Assembly (NCBI GenBank): GCA_026984215.1
Contig: JALSSO010000126.1
Coordinates: 1 to 32,167, forward strand
Length of the DNA stretch: 32,167 bases
DNA from: Gammaproteobacteria bacterium
Lineage (GTDB): Bacteria > Pseudomonadota > Gammaproteobacteria > JAJDOJ01
Reading direction: 5' to 3'
The notes beneath the pieces are model-generated. The model did not search any database, had not been told where the DNA came from, and saw only the letters and a program-made list of their open reading frames with translations. Shown piece by piece: positions 1 through 6,659 of this stretch. Both the position numbers and the translations under genes were made by a program. The first letter of the stretch is position 1; each line of letters opens with the position of its first letter.

Positions 1-835
1 GGAGGGCGTCGTAATAGGGCACCACCTCATTGGCCCGGAGAATCTCCTTGCCCCGCGCGGAGTAGGCGAATTCGACGAATCGGCGTACTTCGGGCGAAGG
101 GTTGCGGCCGGTGACCAGATAGAGGGGACGGTAAAGCATGTAGTGCCCGTCACGGACGTTTTCGAACGTGGGGCTCTTGCCGTCGAGCTCGAGGATCTTG
201 ACGCGGCGCTTGCGTGCGCTGGACACGCCGGTCACCGCCATGGCGTAGGGGTGTTGTTCCACGGCCTTTTCGATGGGGCCGGAGGATTTCTTGATCCGGT
301 CCTTGGTGGTCACGAACCTCTGCTGGGAGTTTCGGAACAGGTATTGGCGCAGGGCGTAACCCACGCCGGAGCTGTAGCCCTTGCGCACGTAGAGCTCGAT
401 CTCGTGGTCGGGACCGCCCACCTCCTTCCAGTTGCGGATCTTGCCCGTATAGACGGCGCGCAGTTGCTCGGTGGTGAGGCCCTCGACGGGGTTGTCCGGA
501 TGGGCGATGACGACCAGCGCGTCCCAGGCCACGGGGTGGACCACCACATGGAATTCCCGTGGGTCGAGTTCCGGCAGCGGCAGCCTGCACGAGCCCCCGA
601 AGTCGATCTTGCGCTCAGCGGTGTCGCGCAGCCCGCGCGCTGCGCCGCCGCCCTCGATCTCGACCTGGATGCCGGTCATTTTCGTGAAGGCGGCGGCCAA
701 CTCCTTCATGAAGCTCTTCTTGGTGATTCCACAACCGGCCCAGGTGAGGGTGGTGTCGGTGCCTTCGGCATGCGCGGGCCCGGTCGCCGGCAGGACGGCG
801 CCGAGCAGTACCAGGATGCGGACGATTCCCTTCAT
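1..835 (-). CDS. PstS-like phosphate/oxyanion substrate-binding protein (3' end cut by window edge)
   Basis: The reading frame opens with ATG at 835 and stays open to the window edge (about 278 codons), so the C-terminus is missing. A signal peptide is visible: a basic MKGIVR start, a hydrophobic LVLLGAVLPA core and an A-H-A cleavage site near residue 23, which implies export to the periplasm. The mature start (TLTWAGCGITKKSFMKEL) and the following EGGGAARGLRDTAERKIDFGG stretch look like the PBP-like/PstS family, which captures phosphate or a similar oxyanion for an ABC importer or acts in signalling. A GAGGGAGG ribosome site lies about 8 bases upstream (842-852 region). No pstCAB genes are inside the window; they could lie beyond the left edge. 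A single half-site resembling a Pho box half is present upstream but no full box, so Pho control cannot be claimed. The ligand is inferred from family only. Confidence 0.8.
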   Translation of the reverse strand, partial: MKGIVRILVLLGAVLPATGPAHAEGTDTTLTWAGCGITKKSFMKELAAAFTKMTGIQVEIEGGGAARGLRDTAERKIDFGGSCRLPLPELDPREFHVVVHPVAWDALVVIAHPDNPVEGLTTEQLRAVYTGKIRNWKEVGGPDHEIELYVRKGYSSGVGYALRQYLFRNSQQRFVTTKDRIKKSSGPIEKAVEQHPYAMAVTGVSSARKRRVKILELDGKSPTFENVRDGHYMLYRPLYLVTGRNPSPEVRRFVEFAYSARGKEILRANEVVPYYDAL

Positions 836-1033
836 TTTGTGATGCCTCCCTCGGTAAGCGGGCCGCCTTGACAGCGGGGGGCCCATCCGTGGGATCCATA
901 GCACAAATTTCCTCCCCGGCTGGAGCCGTGAGGGGATGAAAGGCCGATCGAACCGAACCGCCGGACGGTGGCCGTGGTGTTCGTGTGGTGGGCTCGAAGG
1001 GATGCCGGAGGGGCGGCCGGCGATTCAGGGAGA

Positions 1034-1120
1034 TGGTGCCGAGGAGAGGACTTGAACCTCCACGGGGTTTCCCCCACTAGCACCTGAAGCTAGCGCGTCT
1101 ACCAATTCCGCCACCTCGGC
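1034..1120 (-). tRNA. tRNA-Leu (anticodon CAG)
   Basis: Read on the minus strand this folds as a class II tRNA. The 7-bp acceptor stem GCCGAGG/CCTCGGC closes perfectly, the D arm carries GGCGGAATTGGTAGACGCG, and the anticodon stem CTAGC/GCTAG holds the loop TTCAGGT with anticodon CAG. A variable arm typical of tRNA-Leu follows, then the T arm with GGTTCAAGTCC. The discriminator base is A and the CCA end is genome-encoded (1034-1036). The total of 87 nt matches the usual gammaproteobacterial leucine CUG tRNA. It is a single gene with its own promoter (1133-1161). Confidence 0.97.
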
Positions 1121-1132
1121 TGAGGGCCCGGC

Positions 1133-1161
1133 AGTCTAGCCGCACGCCGATGACTTGTCAA
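1133..1161 (-). promoter_or_regulatory. Strong sigma70 promoter for tRNA-Leu
   Basis: On the minus strand a consensus -35 TTGACA (1156-1161) is followed after exactly 17 bases by the -10 TAGACT (1133-1138). The tRNA 5' end is about 12 bases further on. The bases between the -10 and the tRNA are G/C-rich (TGCCGGGCCCTC), as is usual for the discriminator of stringently controlled stable-RNA promoters. Position, spacing and orientation fit only the tRNA. Confidence 0.85.
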
Positions 1162-1242
1162 TTTCGGTGGCGGGTCCGGCTCCGGCTCGGATTCGAGCCG
1201 CGCGCGGGGCGCGGCCGACGAGCGGCCCCTCGAGCGAGTGGA

Positions 1243-1929
1243 TCATGCCTGGGCATGCCGCCCCTTTTCGGGTTCGCCGCGTTCCACCGGCAGCCCGGCG
1301 AGCGCCCACTCGGGGTAGCCGTCCTGCAGGCGCCGAGCCCGCAGGCCACGGGCGCGCAGACGGGCCACGGCATCGAAGGCGAGCACGCAGTGCGGACCGC
1401 GGCAATAGGCGATGATCTCCTGATCCGGGTCCAGTTCACTCAAGCGGCGTTCCAGTTCGTCCAGAGGCAGATGGAGGGCCCCGGGCAGATGGCCGGCGGC
1501 GTATTCCTCGGCCGGGCGCACGTCGATGACCGTCACCTCGCCCCGCCGCGCGCGCGCCAGCAGTTCCTCGCGTGCCACGGGCTCCAGCGCGTCCTTGACC
1601 GTGAGATAGGTCCGCACGAGCCGGTCCACCTCGGCCAGGTGCCGTTCGGCCACCGCGCGCAGGGCGTCGAGCAGGGCGATCACGTCGGCTCCGCTCAGGG
1701 CGTAGTACACGCGCGGGCCCGACTTGCGCGAACGGACCAGTCCGGCCTGCCGCAGCCGTTGCAGGTGTTGGGAGGCGTTGGCTACGGACAAGCCGGACAG
1801 ACGGGCCAGATCCTCCACGCTGCGCTCGCCTTGGGCCAGCAATTCCACCAGTTCCAGGCGGTGTGGGTTGGCCAGGGCCTTGCCGACGCGGGCGAACTGG
1901 GCGAACAGGTCTTTTTTGACGCTTGACAT
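1243..1929 (-). CDS. ArsR-family regulator fused to a rhodanese domain
   Basis: This 228-aa protein joins an N-terminal ArsR/SmtB winged helix (about residues 5-110) to a C-terminal rhodanese domain (about 125-220). The recognition region reads LSGLSVANASQHLQRLRQAG, typical of the family. The rhodanese has VIDVRPAEEYAAGHLPGA and an active-site loop C176-R-G-P-H-C181. The ArsR part has no cysteine, so the thiol- or metal-binding pairs of ArsR, CzrA or BigR-type sensors are absent; the only cysteines are the two in the rhodanese loop. I infer sensing of a persulfide, sulfide or oxyanion through that loop. The ATG at 1929 is preferred over an upstream GTG at 2004 because the latter would place coding sequence across the palindromic operator at 1954-1971. 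No convincing Shine-Dalgarno sits in front of 1929. The gene diverges from the operon starting at 2045, which it probably controls along with itself. Confidence 0.88.
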   Translation of the reverse strand: MSSVKKDLFAQFARVGKALANPHRLELVELLAQGERSVEDLARLSGLSVANASQHLQRLRQAGLVRSRKSGPRVYYALSGADVIALLDALRAVAERHLAEVDRLVRTYLTVKDALEPVAREELLARARRGEVTVIDVRPAEEYAAGHLPGALHLPLDELERRLSELDPDQEIIAYCRGPHCVLAFDAVARLRARGLRARRLQDGYPEWALAGLPVERGEPEKGRHAQA

Positions 1930-1953
1930 GGGGTCGCCGGGTGTTACGATCCT

Positions 1954-1971
1954 TTCAATAAATTTATTGAA
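1954..1971. promoter_or_regulatory. Perfect 18-bp palindrome, probable ArsR operator
   Basis: TTCAATAAATTTATTGAA reads identically on both strands. It is an AT-rich island in GC-rich surroundings and lies between the divergent starts at 1929 and 2045. ArsR/SmtB repressors, particularly the BigR/YgaV-like branch, bind AT-rich inverted repeats of this kind that overlap promoters. Assignment to the adjacent regulator is inference from position and symmetry. Confidence 0.8.
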
Positions 1972-2044
1972 TGCTGTGAAGACGCGCCTCCGGCAAACTG
2001 ACACGCCCGGGTCTCCGCGTCAAGCCAAGCGAGGATCGGCTCCC

Positions 2045-2908
2045 ATGGATCTGTCCCGTTTCGTTCTGGAACACGAGGCGCCCATCCGGCTCGGATTCTT
2101 CTTCGGCACTTTCGCGGTGATGGCCGCCTGGGAGGTGGTCGCGCCTCGTCGTCGGCTCACCGTGTCCAAGGCGCTTCGCTGGTTCAACAACCTGGGGCTC
2201 GTGGCCCTGAACACGGCGCTCGTGCGGGTGCTGTTTCCGGCCGCGGCGGTGGGGGTTGCGGCCTTCGCCGAGTCGCGGGGTTGGGGGTTGATGAACCATT
2301 TCGCCGTGCCTCGCGGCTGGGCCGTGCCGGCCGCCGTGGTGGCGCTCGATCTCGTCATCTATCTGCAGCACGTGTTGTTCCACGCCGTGCCGGCGTTGTG
2401 GCGGCTGCATCGGGTACACCATGCGGACCTGGACTACGACGTGACCACCGGGGCGCGCTTTCATCCCGTCGAGATCGTGCTCTCCATGCTGATCAAGTTC
2501 GGGGCCATCGTGGCCCTGGGCGTTCCGGTGATGGCCGTGGTGATCTTCGAGGTGGTGCTCAACGCCATGGCGATGTTCAACCACGGCAACGTGCGCATCC
2601 CGGCGTCCGTGGACCGGGTGTTGCGCTGGCTGGTGGTCACGCCCGACATGCACCGGGTCCATCACTCGGTGGAGGACGACGAGGCCAACAGCAACTTCGG
2701 TTTCAATCTGTCGTGGTGGGACCGGCTGTTCGGAACCTACCGCGACCAGCCCCGCGCAGGTCACCAGGACATGACCATCGGCATCCATCGATACCGGAAT
2801 CCGAAACAGGTGGCTTGGCTGCCCGGTGTGTTGGCCCTGCCCTTCGTCGGGCGGGTGACGGAGTACGCGATCAACCGCCGTGCCTGGCAAGGCCGCGACG
2901 ATGCCTAG
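2045..2908 (+). CDS. Fatty acid hydroxylase / sterol desaturase family membrane protein
   Basis: A 287-aa integral membrane di-iron protein. Hydrophobic segments lie near residues 15-30, 48-72, 93-108, 145-175 and 258-270. The histidine boxes of the superfamily are in place: HVLFH (109-113), HRVHH (122-126), H140 in FHP, H180 in NHGN, and HRVHH (203-207). These bind two irons that activate oxygen for hydroxylating or desaturating a lipid chain. The substrate cannot be read from the sequence. A GAGGA ribosome site (2031-2035) sits 9 bases before the ATG. It is the first gene downstream of the palindromic operator and its stop overlaps the start of the next gene, so it probably heads the operon. 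Confidence 0.88.
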   Translation: MDLSRFVLEHEAPIRLGFFFGTFAVMAAWEVVAPRRRLTVSKALRWFNNLGLVALNTALVRVLFPAAAVGVAAFAESRGWGLMNHFAVPRGWAVPAAVVALDLVIYLQHVLFHAVPALWRLHRVHHADLDYDVTTGARFHPVEIVLSMLIKFGAIVALGVPVMAVVIFEVVLNAMAMFNHGNVRIPASVDRVLRWLVVTPDMHRVHHSVEDDEANSNFGFNLSWWDRLFGTYRDQPRAGHQDMTIGIHRYRNPKQVAWLPGVLALPFVGRVTEYAINRRAWQGRDDA

Positions 2909-3878
2909 GGTGGTCCGGATCGCGCTGGCCCTGGCCCTGTTGGCGGGGATCGGGGCCGCGGCGCTGCTGCGCGAGCGAATCGACACGGCGGCGGTGGAGC
3001 AGTGGGTGGCCGCCGCCGGCGTGCTGGGGCCGGCGGTCTTCATGGGCCTGTACGCGCTGGGCACGGTGCTGTTTCTGCCCGGTTCGGTGATGACCCTGGC
3101 CGGCGGGGCCCTGTTCGGCCCCGTGTGGGGGACGCTGTACAACCTCACGGGGGCCACGCTGGGCGCGGCGCTCGCCTTTGTGGTGGCGCGCCATCTGGCC
3201 TCGGACTGGGTGGCCGCGCGGGCCGGTCCGCGGTTGACCCGCCTCATGGAGGGCGTGGCCCGGGAGGGTTGGCGCTTCGTCGCCTTCGTGCGCTTGGTGC
3301 CCTTGTTTCCGTTCAACCTTCTCAACTACGCTTTGGGGCTGACGCGCGTCCGCTTCTGGCCCTACGTGCTGGCCACCTGGGTGTTCATGCTGCCCGGCGC
3401 GGTGGCCTACACCTATCTGGGCTATGCGGGCCGCGAGGCGCTGGCCGGAGGCGAGGGGTTGGTGCGAAAGGTTCTGATTGCACTCGGGCTGTTGGCGGCG
3501 GTGGCCTTCCTCCCGCGCCTAGCGGCGCAGTTGCGCGCGGTGGGGCTGGTCGATGTGCGGACGTTGGCGGACCGGCTGGCGGCGGAGCCCGAGGCCGTGG
3601 TGCTCGACGTGCGCACGCCCGAGGAGTTCACCGGTGAGCTGGGCCACATCGAGGGCGCCTTGAACATCCCGGTGCAGGCGTTGGCCGAACGGCTCGATGC
3701 CTTGTCCGACTTCGAGCAGCGGCCCGTATATGTGATTTGCCGCACCGACCGGCGCTCGCGCAAGGCGGCGCGCGTGCTGGCCGGCGGCGGATTTGCGCGG
3801 GTGTATGTGGTGCGTGGTGGGATGATCGCCTGGAATGAGCAGGGCCTGCCCGTGGTGGACCGCTCGGCGCCGGGGTGA
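2901..3878 (+). CDS. VTT/TVP38-TMEM64 membrane protein fused to a C-terminal rhodanese
   Basis: A 325-aa fusion. Residues about 5-205 form a VTT (DedA/TVP38-like) membrane domain. Visible are the FLPGSVMTLAGGALFG re-entrant motif near 58-73, the GATLGAALAFVVAR helix, and the conserved RLVPLFPFNLLNYALGLT segment near 131-149. Proteins of this family are linked to lipid scrambling or membrane homeostasis, but the substrate here is unknown. Residues about 214-320 are a rhodanese with VVLDVRTPEEF and the loop C280-R-T-D-R-R, an intact C-x4-R persulfide-binding pocket facing the cytoplasm. The start ATG at 2901 overlaps the previous stop codon region, indicating translational coupling. It is the second rhodanese domain of this locus; the other is in the divergent regulator. 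Confidence 0.87.
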   Translation: MPRVVRIALALALLAGIGAAALLRERIDTAAVEQWVAAAGVLGPAVFMGLYALGTVLFLPGSVMTLAGGALFGPVWGTLYNLTGATLGAALAFVVARHLASDWVAARAGPRLTRLMEGVAREGWRFVAFVRLVPLFPFNLLNYALGLTRVRFWPYVLATWVFMLPGAVAYTYLGYAGREALAGGEGLVRKVLIALGLLAAVAFLPRLAAQLRAVGLVDVRTLADRLAAEPEAVVLDVRTPEEFTGELGHIEGALNIPVQALAERLDALSDFEQRPVYVICRTDRRSRKAARVLAGGGFARVYVVRGGMIAWNEQGLPVVDRSAPG

Positions 3879-3894
3879 CCGGGGAGCGACTCCG

Positions 3895-4239
3895 ATGGAA
3901 ATCGAGGACTACCGCTTCGGCCGTATCCGCATCGAAGGCCGGGAATACACCTCGGACGTGATCGTCACGCCGGAGGCGGTGCGCGACGGGTGGTGGCGCC
4001 GGGAGGGGCACCGGCTGCATGCCGAGGACCTGGACGCGGTGCTGGCGGCGCGGCCGCAGGCGGTGGTGGTCGGGACGGGCTACTACGGCCGAATGGCGGT
4101 GCCCGAGGCCACGCGCCGCCTGCTGGAGGCGCGCGGGATCCGCGTGGTCTTGGCGCCGACGGGCGAGGCGGTGGCGCGGTTCAATGCCATGCAGCGCGAG
4201 TACGCGCGCGTGGTGGCGGCGCTGCACCTGACCTGTTGA
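3895..4239 (+). CDS. Mth938-like domain protein (DUF498/AAMDC family)
   Basis: A 114-aa single-domain protein. The opening IEDYRFGRIRIEGREYTSDVIV and the central AVVVGTGYYGRMAVPEATRRLL with IRVVLAPTGEAVARFN are hallmarks of the Mth938-like fold. Its members are small soluble proteins of unknown biochemical role, sometimes encoded near respiratory or lipid genes. The ATG at 3895 is preceded by GGGGAG (3881-3886) inside a 12-base block repeated exactly before the next gene. It starts 16 bases after the VTT-rhodanese stop, so it belongs to the same transcript. Function here is unknown. Confidence 0.82.
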   Translation: MEIEDYRFGRIRIEGREYTSDVIVTPEAVRDGWWRREGHRLHAEDLDAVLAARPQAVVVGTGYYGRMAVPEATRRLLEARGIRVVLAPTGEAVARFNAMQREYARVVAALHLTC

Positions 4240-4261
4240 GCCTCACCGGGGAGCGAACGGG

Positions 4262-5158
4262 ATGAAAAAAATCGTGTGCGTGTTCTTTTGCCTGCTGTGG
4301 GCGGGCCTGGCCGGGGCCGAGGTGGTGAAGATCCGGCCCGGGGATCTCACCCTCAACGCCCATCTCGAGAAGGCCGCGGACTGGCCGCGGGGGCCGGTGA
4401 TTCTCATGACCCACGGGACGCTCGCCCACAATCGCATGGAGATCATGACCACCCTGCAGACGCTGTTCGCCGAACGGGGCTTGAGTTCCCTGGCCATCAA
4501 CCTGAGCCTGGGCATCGACGACCGCCCGAGCCGAATGTACGACTGCGAGGTGCCCCACCGCCACCGCCACGAGGACGCCGTGACCGAGATCGGCCAGTGG
4601 ATCGCCTGGCTCAAGGGACAGGGAGTGAAGCGGATCGTCTTGCTCGGCCACTCGCGCGGCGGCAACCAGACGGCTTGGTACGCCGCCGAACACGACGATC
4701 CGACCGTGGAGCGGGTGGTGCTCGTGGCGCCCATGACCTGGAGTGCGCGGTATGCCGCCACGGATTACGAGCGACGCTATGGTAGACCCCTGGCGCCGAT
4801 CCTGAAGCAGGCCGAATCCCTGGTGGCCGCCGGTCGGCCGGAGACGCTGATGGGGCCCATGGGCTTCATCTACTGCCAGGACACCCGGGCCACGGCGGCC
4901 GCCGTGGTCTCCTATTACGGAACCGACCCGCACAAGGACACGCCGTACCTGTTGCAGCGGATCGGTGCGCCCGTGCAGGTCTTCGTGGGCACCGAGGACA
5001 GCGTGGTGAAGGGCTTGGACGAAAAGCTCGCCCCGCTGGCCGAGCAGGGCCGGGTCCGGTTGGTGATCCTGGACGGGGCGGATCACTTCTTCCGCGACCT
5101 TCATGCCGAGGACCTGGTCGATGCGGTGGTGGCGTTCGTGAATCCCGCCGCGCGCTAG
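4262..5158 (+). CDS. Secreted alpha/beta hydrolase
   Basis: A 298-aa alpha/beta hydrolase. The N-terminus MKKIVCVFFCLLWAGLAGAE is a clear signal peptide with cleavage after A-G-A, so the enzyme should be periplasmic. The oxyanion-hole strand is ILMTHGTLAHNR, the nucleophile elbow is GHSRGG, the acid is probably the D of VGTEDSV, and the catalytic histidine is in DGADHFF. The triad therefore appears complete. The substrate, an ester or lipid, cannot be deduced. The start is fixed by CCGGGGAGCGA ending 5 bases before ATG. There are 22 bases between the previous stop and this start, and 8 bases to the next gene, consistent with one operon. Confidence 0.85.
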   Translation: MKKIVCVFFCLLWAGLAGAEVVKIRPGDLTLNAHLEKAADWPRGPVILMTHGTLAHNRMEIMTTLQTLFAERGLSSLAINLSLGIDDRPSRMYDCEVPHRHRHEDAVTEIGQWIAWLKGQGVKRIVLLGHSRGGNQTAWYAAEHDDPTVERVVLVAPMTWSARYAATDYERRYGRPLAPILKQAESLVAAGRPETLMGPMGFIYCQDTRATAAAVVSYYGTDPHKDTPYLLQRIGAPVQVFVGTEDSVVKGLDEKLAPLAEQGRVRLVILDGADHFFRDLHAEDLVDAVVAFVNPAAR

Positions 5159-5166
5159 CCCGAGCA

Positions 5167-6132
5167 ATGCACGCCACCCTGCCGCTGTTGCGTGATACCG
5201 ACTTCCCCGCGCTGCGCCGGGGGGCCTTGGAGACGCTGCAGGTCAACCTGGGGTATCGGTGCAACCAGGCCTGTCTGCATTGCCACGTGGGCGCCGGGCC
5301 GCAACGGCGCGAGCAGATGGGCGAGGCCACCGTGGAGGCGGTCCTGGCCGTCCTGCGTGCGGGTCGCGTCGCCCATCTGGACCTCACGGGCGGGGCGCCG
5401 GAGTTGCACCCGCGCTTTCGCGAGCTGGTGGCCGCCGCCCGGGCCCTGGAGTTGCGGGTCACCGACCGCTGCAACCTGACCATCCTCCTGGAACCGGGTC
5501 AGGAGGATCTGGCGGACTTCCTGGCCGAGCACCGCGTGCACATCGTGGCCTCACTGCCTTGTTACCTGCCGCAGAACGTGGACGGCCAGCGCGGGGACGG
5601 CGTGTTTGCCCGCAGCATCGAGGCGCTGCGGCGGCTCAACGCCTTGGGCTATGGGCAGCCCGGGACGGCCTTGGAACTCGACCTCATGTACAATCCCACG
5701 GGCCCCCACCTGCCGCCGGCGCAGGCGGCCTTGGAAGCCGACTACCGGCGTCACCTGGGCGAGCGCTACGGGGTGGTCTTCTCCCGCCTGTACTGTCTGA
5801 CCAACATGCCCATCCAGCGCTTCGGCAGCACCCTGGTCTCCCAGGGTCGGTTCGAGGCGTACATGCAACTGCTGAAAGCGCATTTCTGCCCCGACAACCT
5901 GCAGACGGTCATGTGCCGGTCTCTGATCAGCGTGGACTGGCGCGGCCGGCTCTACGACTGCGATTTCAATCAGATGCTGGGCCTGGCCCTGCACCGCAAG
6001 GGGCGTCCCGCGCGAGTCGAGGATCTGCTGGAGACCGACTTCGCCGGTCGGCCCGTGGTGGTGGCCGACCACTGCTATGGCTGCGCCGCCGGCCAGGGAT
6101 CGAGCTGCGGCGGGGCCCTGCGCGAGGCTTGA
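5167..6132 (+). CDS. arsS: ArsS-like radical SAM protein (arsenosugar biosynthesis family)
   Basis: A 321-aa radical SAM enzyme. The cluster-binding motif C32-x3-C36-x2-C39 lies in CNQACLHCHVGAGP, followed by DLTGGAPELHP, the GGxP-type SAM contact. The C-terminal half has MCRSLISVDWRGRLYDCDFNQ and ends with HCYGCAAGQGSSCGGA, a Cys-rich tail typical of the ArsS (rSAM/Cys-rich, sometimes selenocysteine) family. Characterised ArsS couples the 5'-deoxyadenosyl radical to dimethylarsinate to make dimethylarsinoyl-riboside, the arsenosugar precursor. Here all tail positions are Cys and there is no in-frame TGA, so it is not a selenoprotein. Its normal partner ArsM is missing; only a probable 5' remnant follows at 6168. 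It starts 8 bases after the hydrolase gene. The family call is firm, the substrate less so. Confidence 0.85.
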   Translation: MHATLPLLRDTDFPALRRGALETLQVNLGYRCNQACLHCHVGAGPQRREQMGEATVEAVLAVLRAGRVAHLDLTGGAPELHPRFRELVAAARALELRVTDRCNLTILLEPGQEDLADFLAEHRVHIVASLPCYLPQNVDGQRGDGVFARSIEALRRLNALGYGQPGTALELDLMYNPTGPHLPPAQAALEADYRRHLGERYGVVFSRLYCLTNMPIQRFGSTLVSQGRFEAYMQLLKAHFCPDNLQTVMCRSLISVDWRGRLYDCDFNQMLGLALHRKGRPARVEDLLETDFAGRPVVVADHCYGCAAGQGSSCGGALREA

Positions 6133-6167
6133 GCCCTTTCCATATCCCGTTCAGGAGGAACCATCCC

Positions 6168-6389
6168 GTGAGCGTGCACGAATCGGTCCCGGAACGCTAC
6201 ACCCAGGCGGCGCGCGGTGTTCGGAGGTCAGTCCGGGCGTCGTCTCCGACCCCATCCCCGGTGCGTCCCGCGTTGCCAACACGCGCGCCGATGGCGTCGT
6301 CGGCGTCATCGACACCCTGCGTCCGGGCCGAGCGGCCCCCCGTACCCTTGCATTGCAAGACCGGCACCCCCAGGTACATCCTTCCATGA
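6168..6389 (+). pseudogene. Probable 5' remnant of an arsM-type methyltransferase gene
   Basis: A strong AGGAGG ribosome site (6153-6158) stands 9 bases before GTG at 6168. The first 16 codons read VSVHESVPERYTQAAR, which resembles the N-terminus of ArsM-like methyltransferases found beside arsS (these typically continue into a Cys-Cys segment and a SAM-binding glycine motif). From codon 17 the frame changes to Pro/Arg/Ser-rich sequence without any methyltransferase motif and stops at 6389. No frame of 6215-6408 restores recognisable methyltransferase sequence, so this looks like a deletion rather than a single frameshift. The resemblance is judged from memory of the family and rests on a short match; the alternative is a genuine 73-aa orphan peptide. 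Confidence 0.45.
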
Positions 6390-6408
6390 TTCCAAGGAGG
6401 CGAGCGAC

Positions 6409-6645
6409 ATGACCGAACCCGTCATTGCGGACAAAAAGCCGGCGGCCCTGGAGCTGGAGCCGGGCACCTATTACTGGTGCGCCTGCGGGCGCTCCAAGAA
6501 CCAGCCCTTCTGCGACGGTTCGCACAAGGGAACGGGTTTCGAGCCGGTGGCTTTCGAGATCGCCGAGAAGAAGCAAGTGTGGCTGTGCCAGTGCAAGCAT
6601 ACGGCCACACCGCCATACTGCGACGGGACGCACAAAAAGCTCTGA
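6409..6645 (+). CDS. Double CDGSH-type iron-sulfur protein
   Basis: A 78-aa protein with two complete CDGSH [2Fe-2S] motifs: CACGRSKNQPFCDGSH in the first half and CQCKHTATPPYCDGTH in the second. Each gives the C-x-C...C...H (3Cys-1His) ligand set. Two-motif proteins of this size form a recognised bacterial class of soluble redox or cluster-transfer proteins. The start is set by AAGGAGG (6394-6400) 8 bases before the ATG. There is no membrane anchor. It closes the plus-strand operon and may supply electrons or clusters to the di-iron hydroxylase or the radical SAM enzyme, which is inference. Confidence 0.92.
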   Translation: MTEPVIADKKPAALELEPGTYYWCACGRSKNQPFCDGSHKGTGFEPVAFEIAEKKQVWLCQCKHTATPPYCDGTHKKL

Positions 6646-6659
6646 TCGGCCTTCGTCGC

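Noticed and set aside
836-1033. Pho box upstream of the PstS-like gene
   Set aside because: Only one CTGTCA-like half-site was seen on the coding strand, without a second at the right spacing.
1930-2004. Upstream GTG start for the ArsR-rhodanese protein
   Set aside because: It would add 25 residues encoded across the palindromic operator and does not extend the ArsR domain.
1964-3325. Very long open frame on the minus strand opposite the hydroxylase and VTT-rhodanese genes
   Set aside because: It is rich in His, Arg, Gly and Pro with no domain, and lies antisense to two genes with clear motifs. High GC content keeps such frames open.
5167-6132. Possible selenocysteine in the ArsS-like protein
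   Set aside because: Some family members carry Sec in the tail, but every tail position here is a Cys codon and there is no in-frame TGA before the stop.
6168-6408. Simple frameshift in arsM that could be a sequencing error
   Set aside because: Neither other frame shows methyltransferase sequence, and the space before the CDGSH gene is far too short for the missing protein.
1034-6645. Genomic island integrated at tRNA-Leu
   Set aside because: The accessory cluster lies next to a tRNA, but no integrase or transposase is present and I saw no repeat of the tRNA 3' end at the far side.
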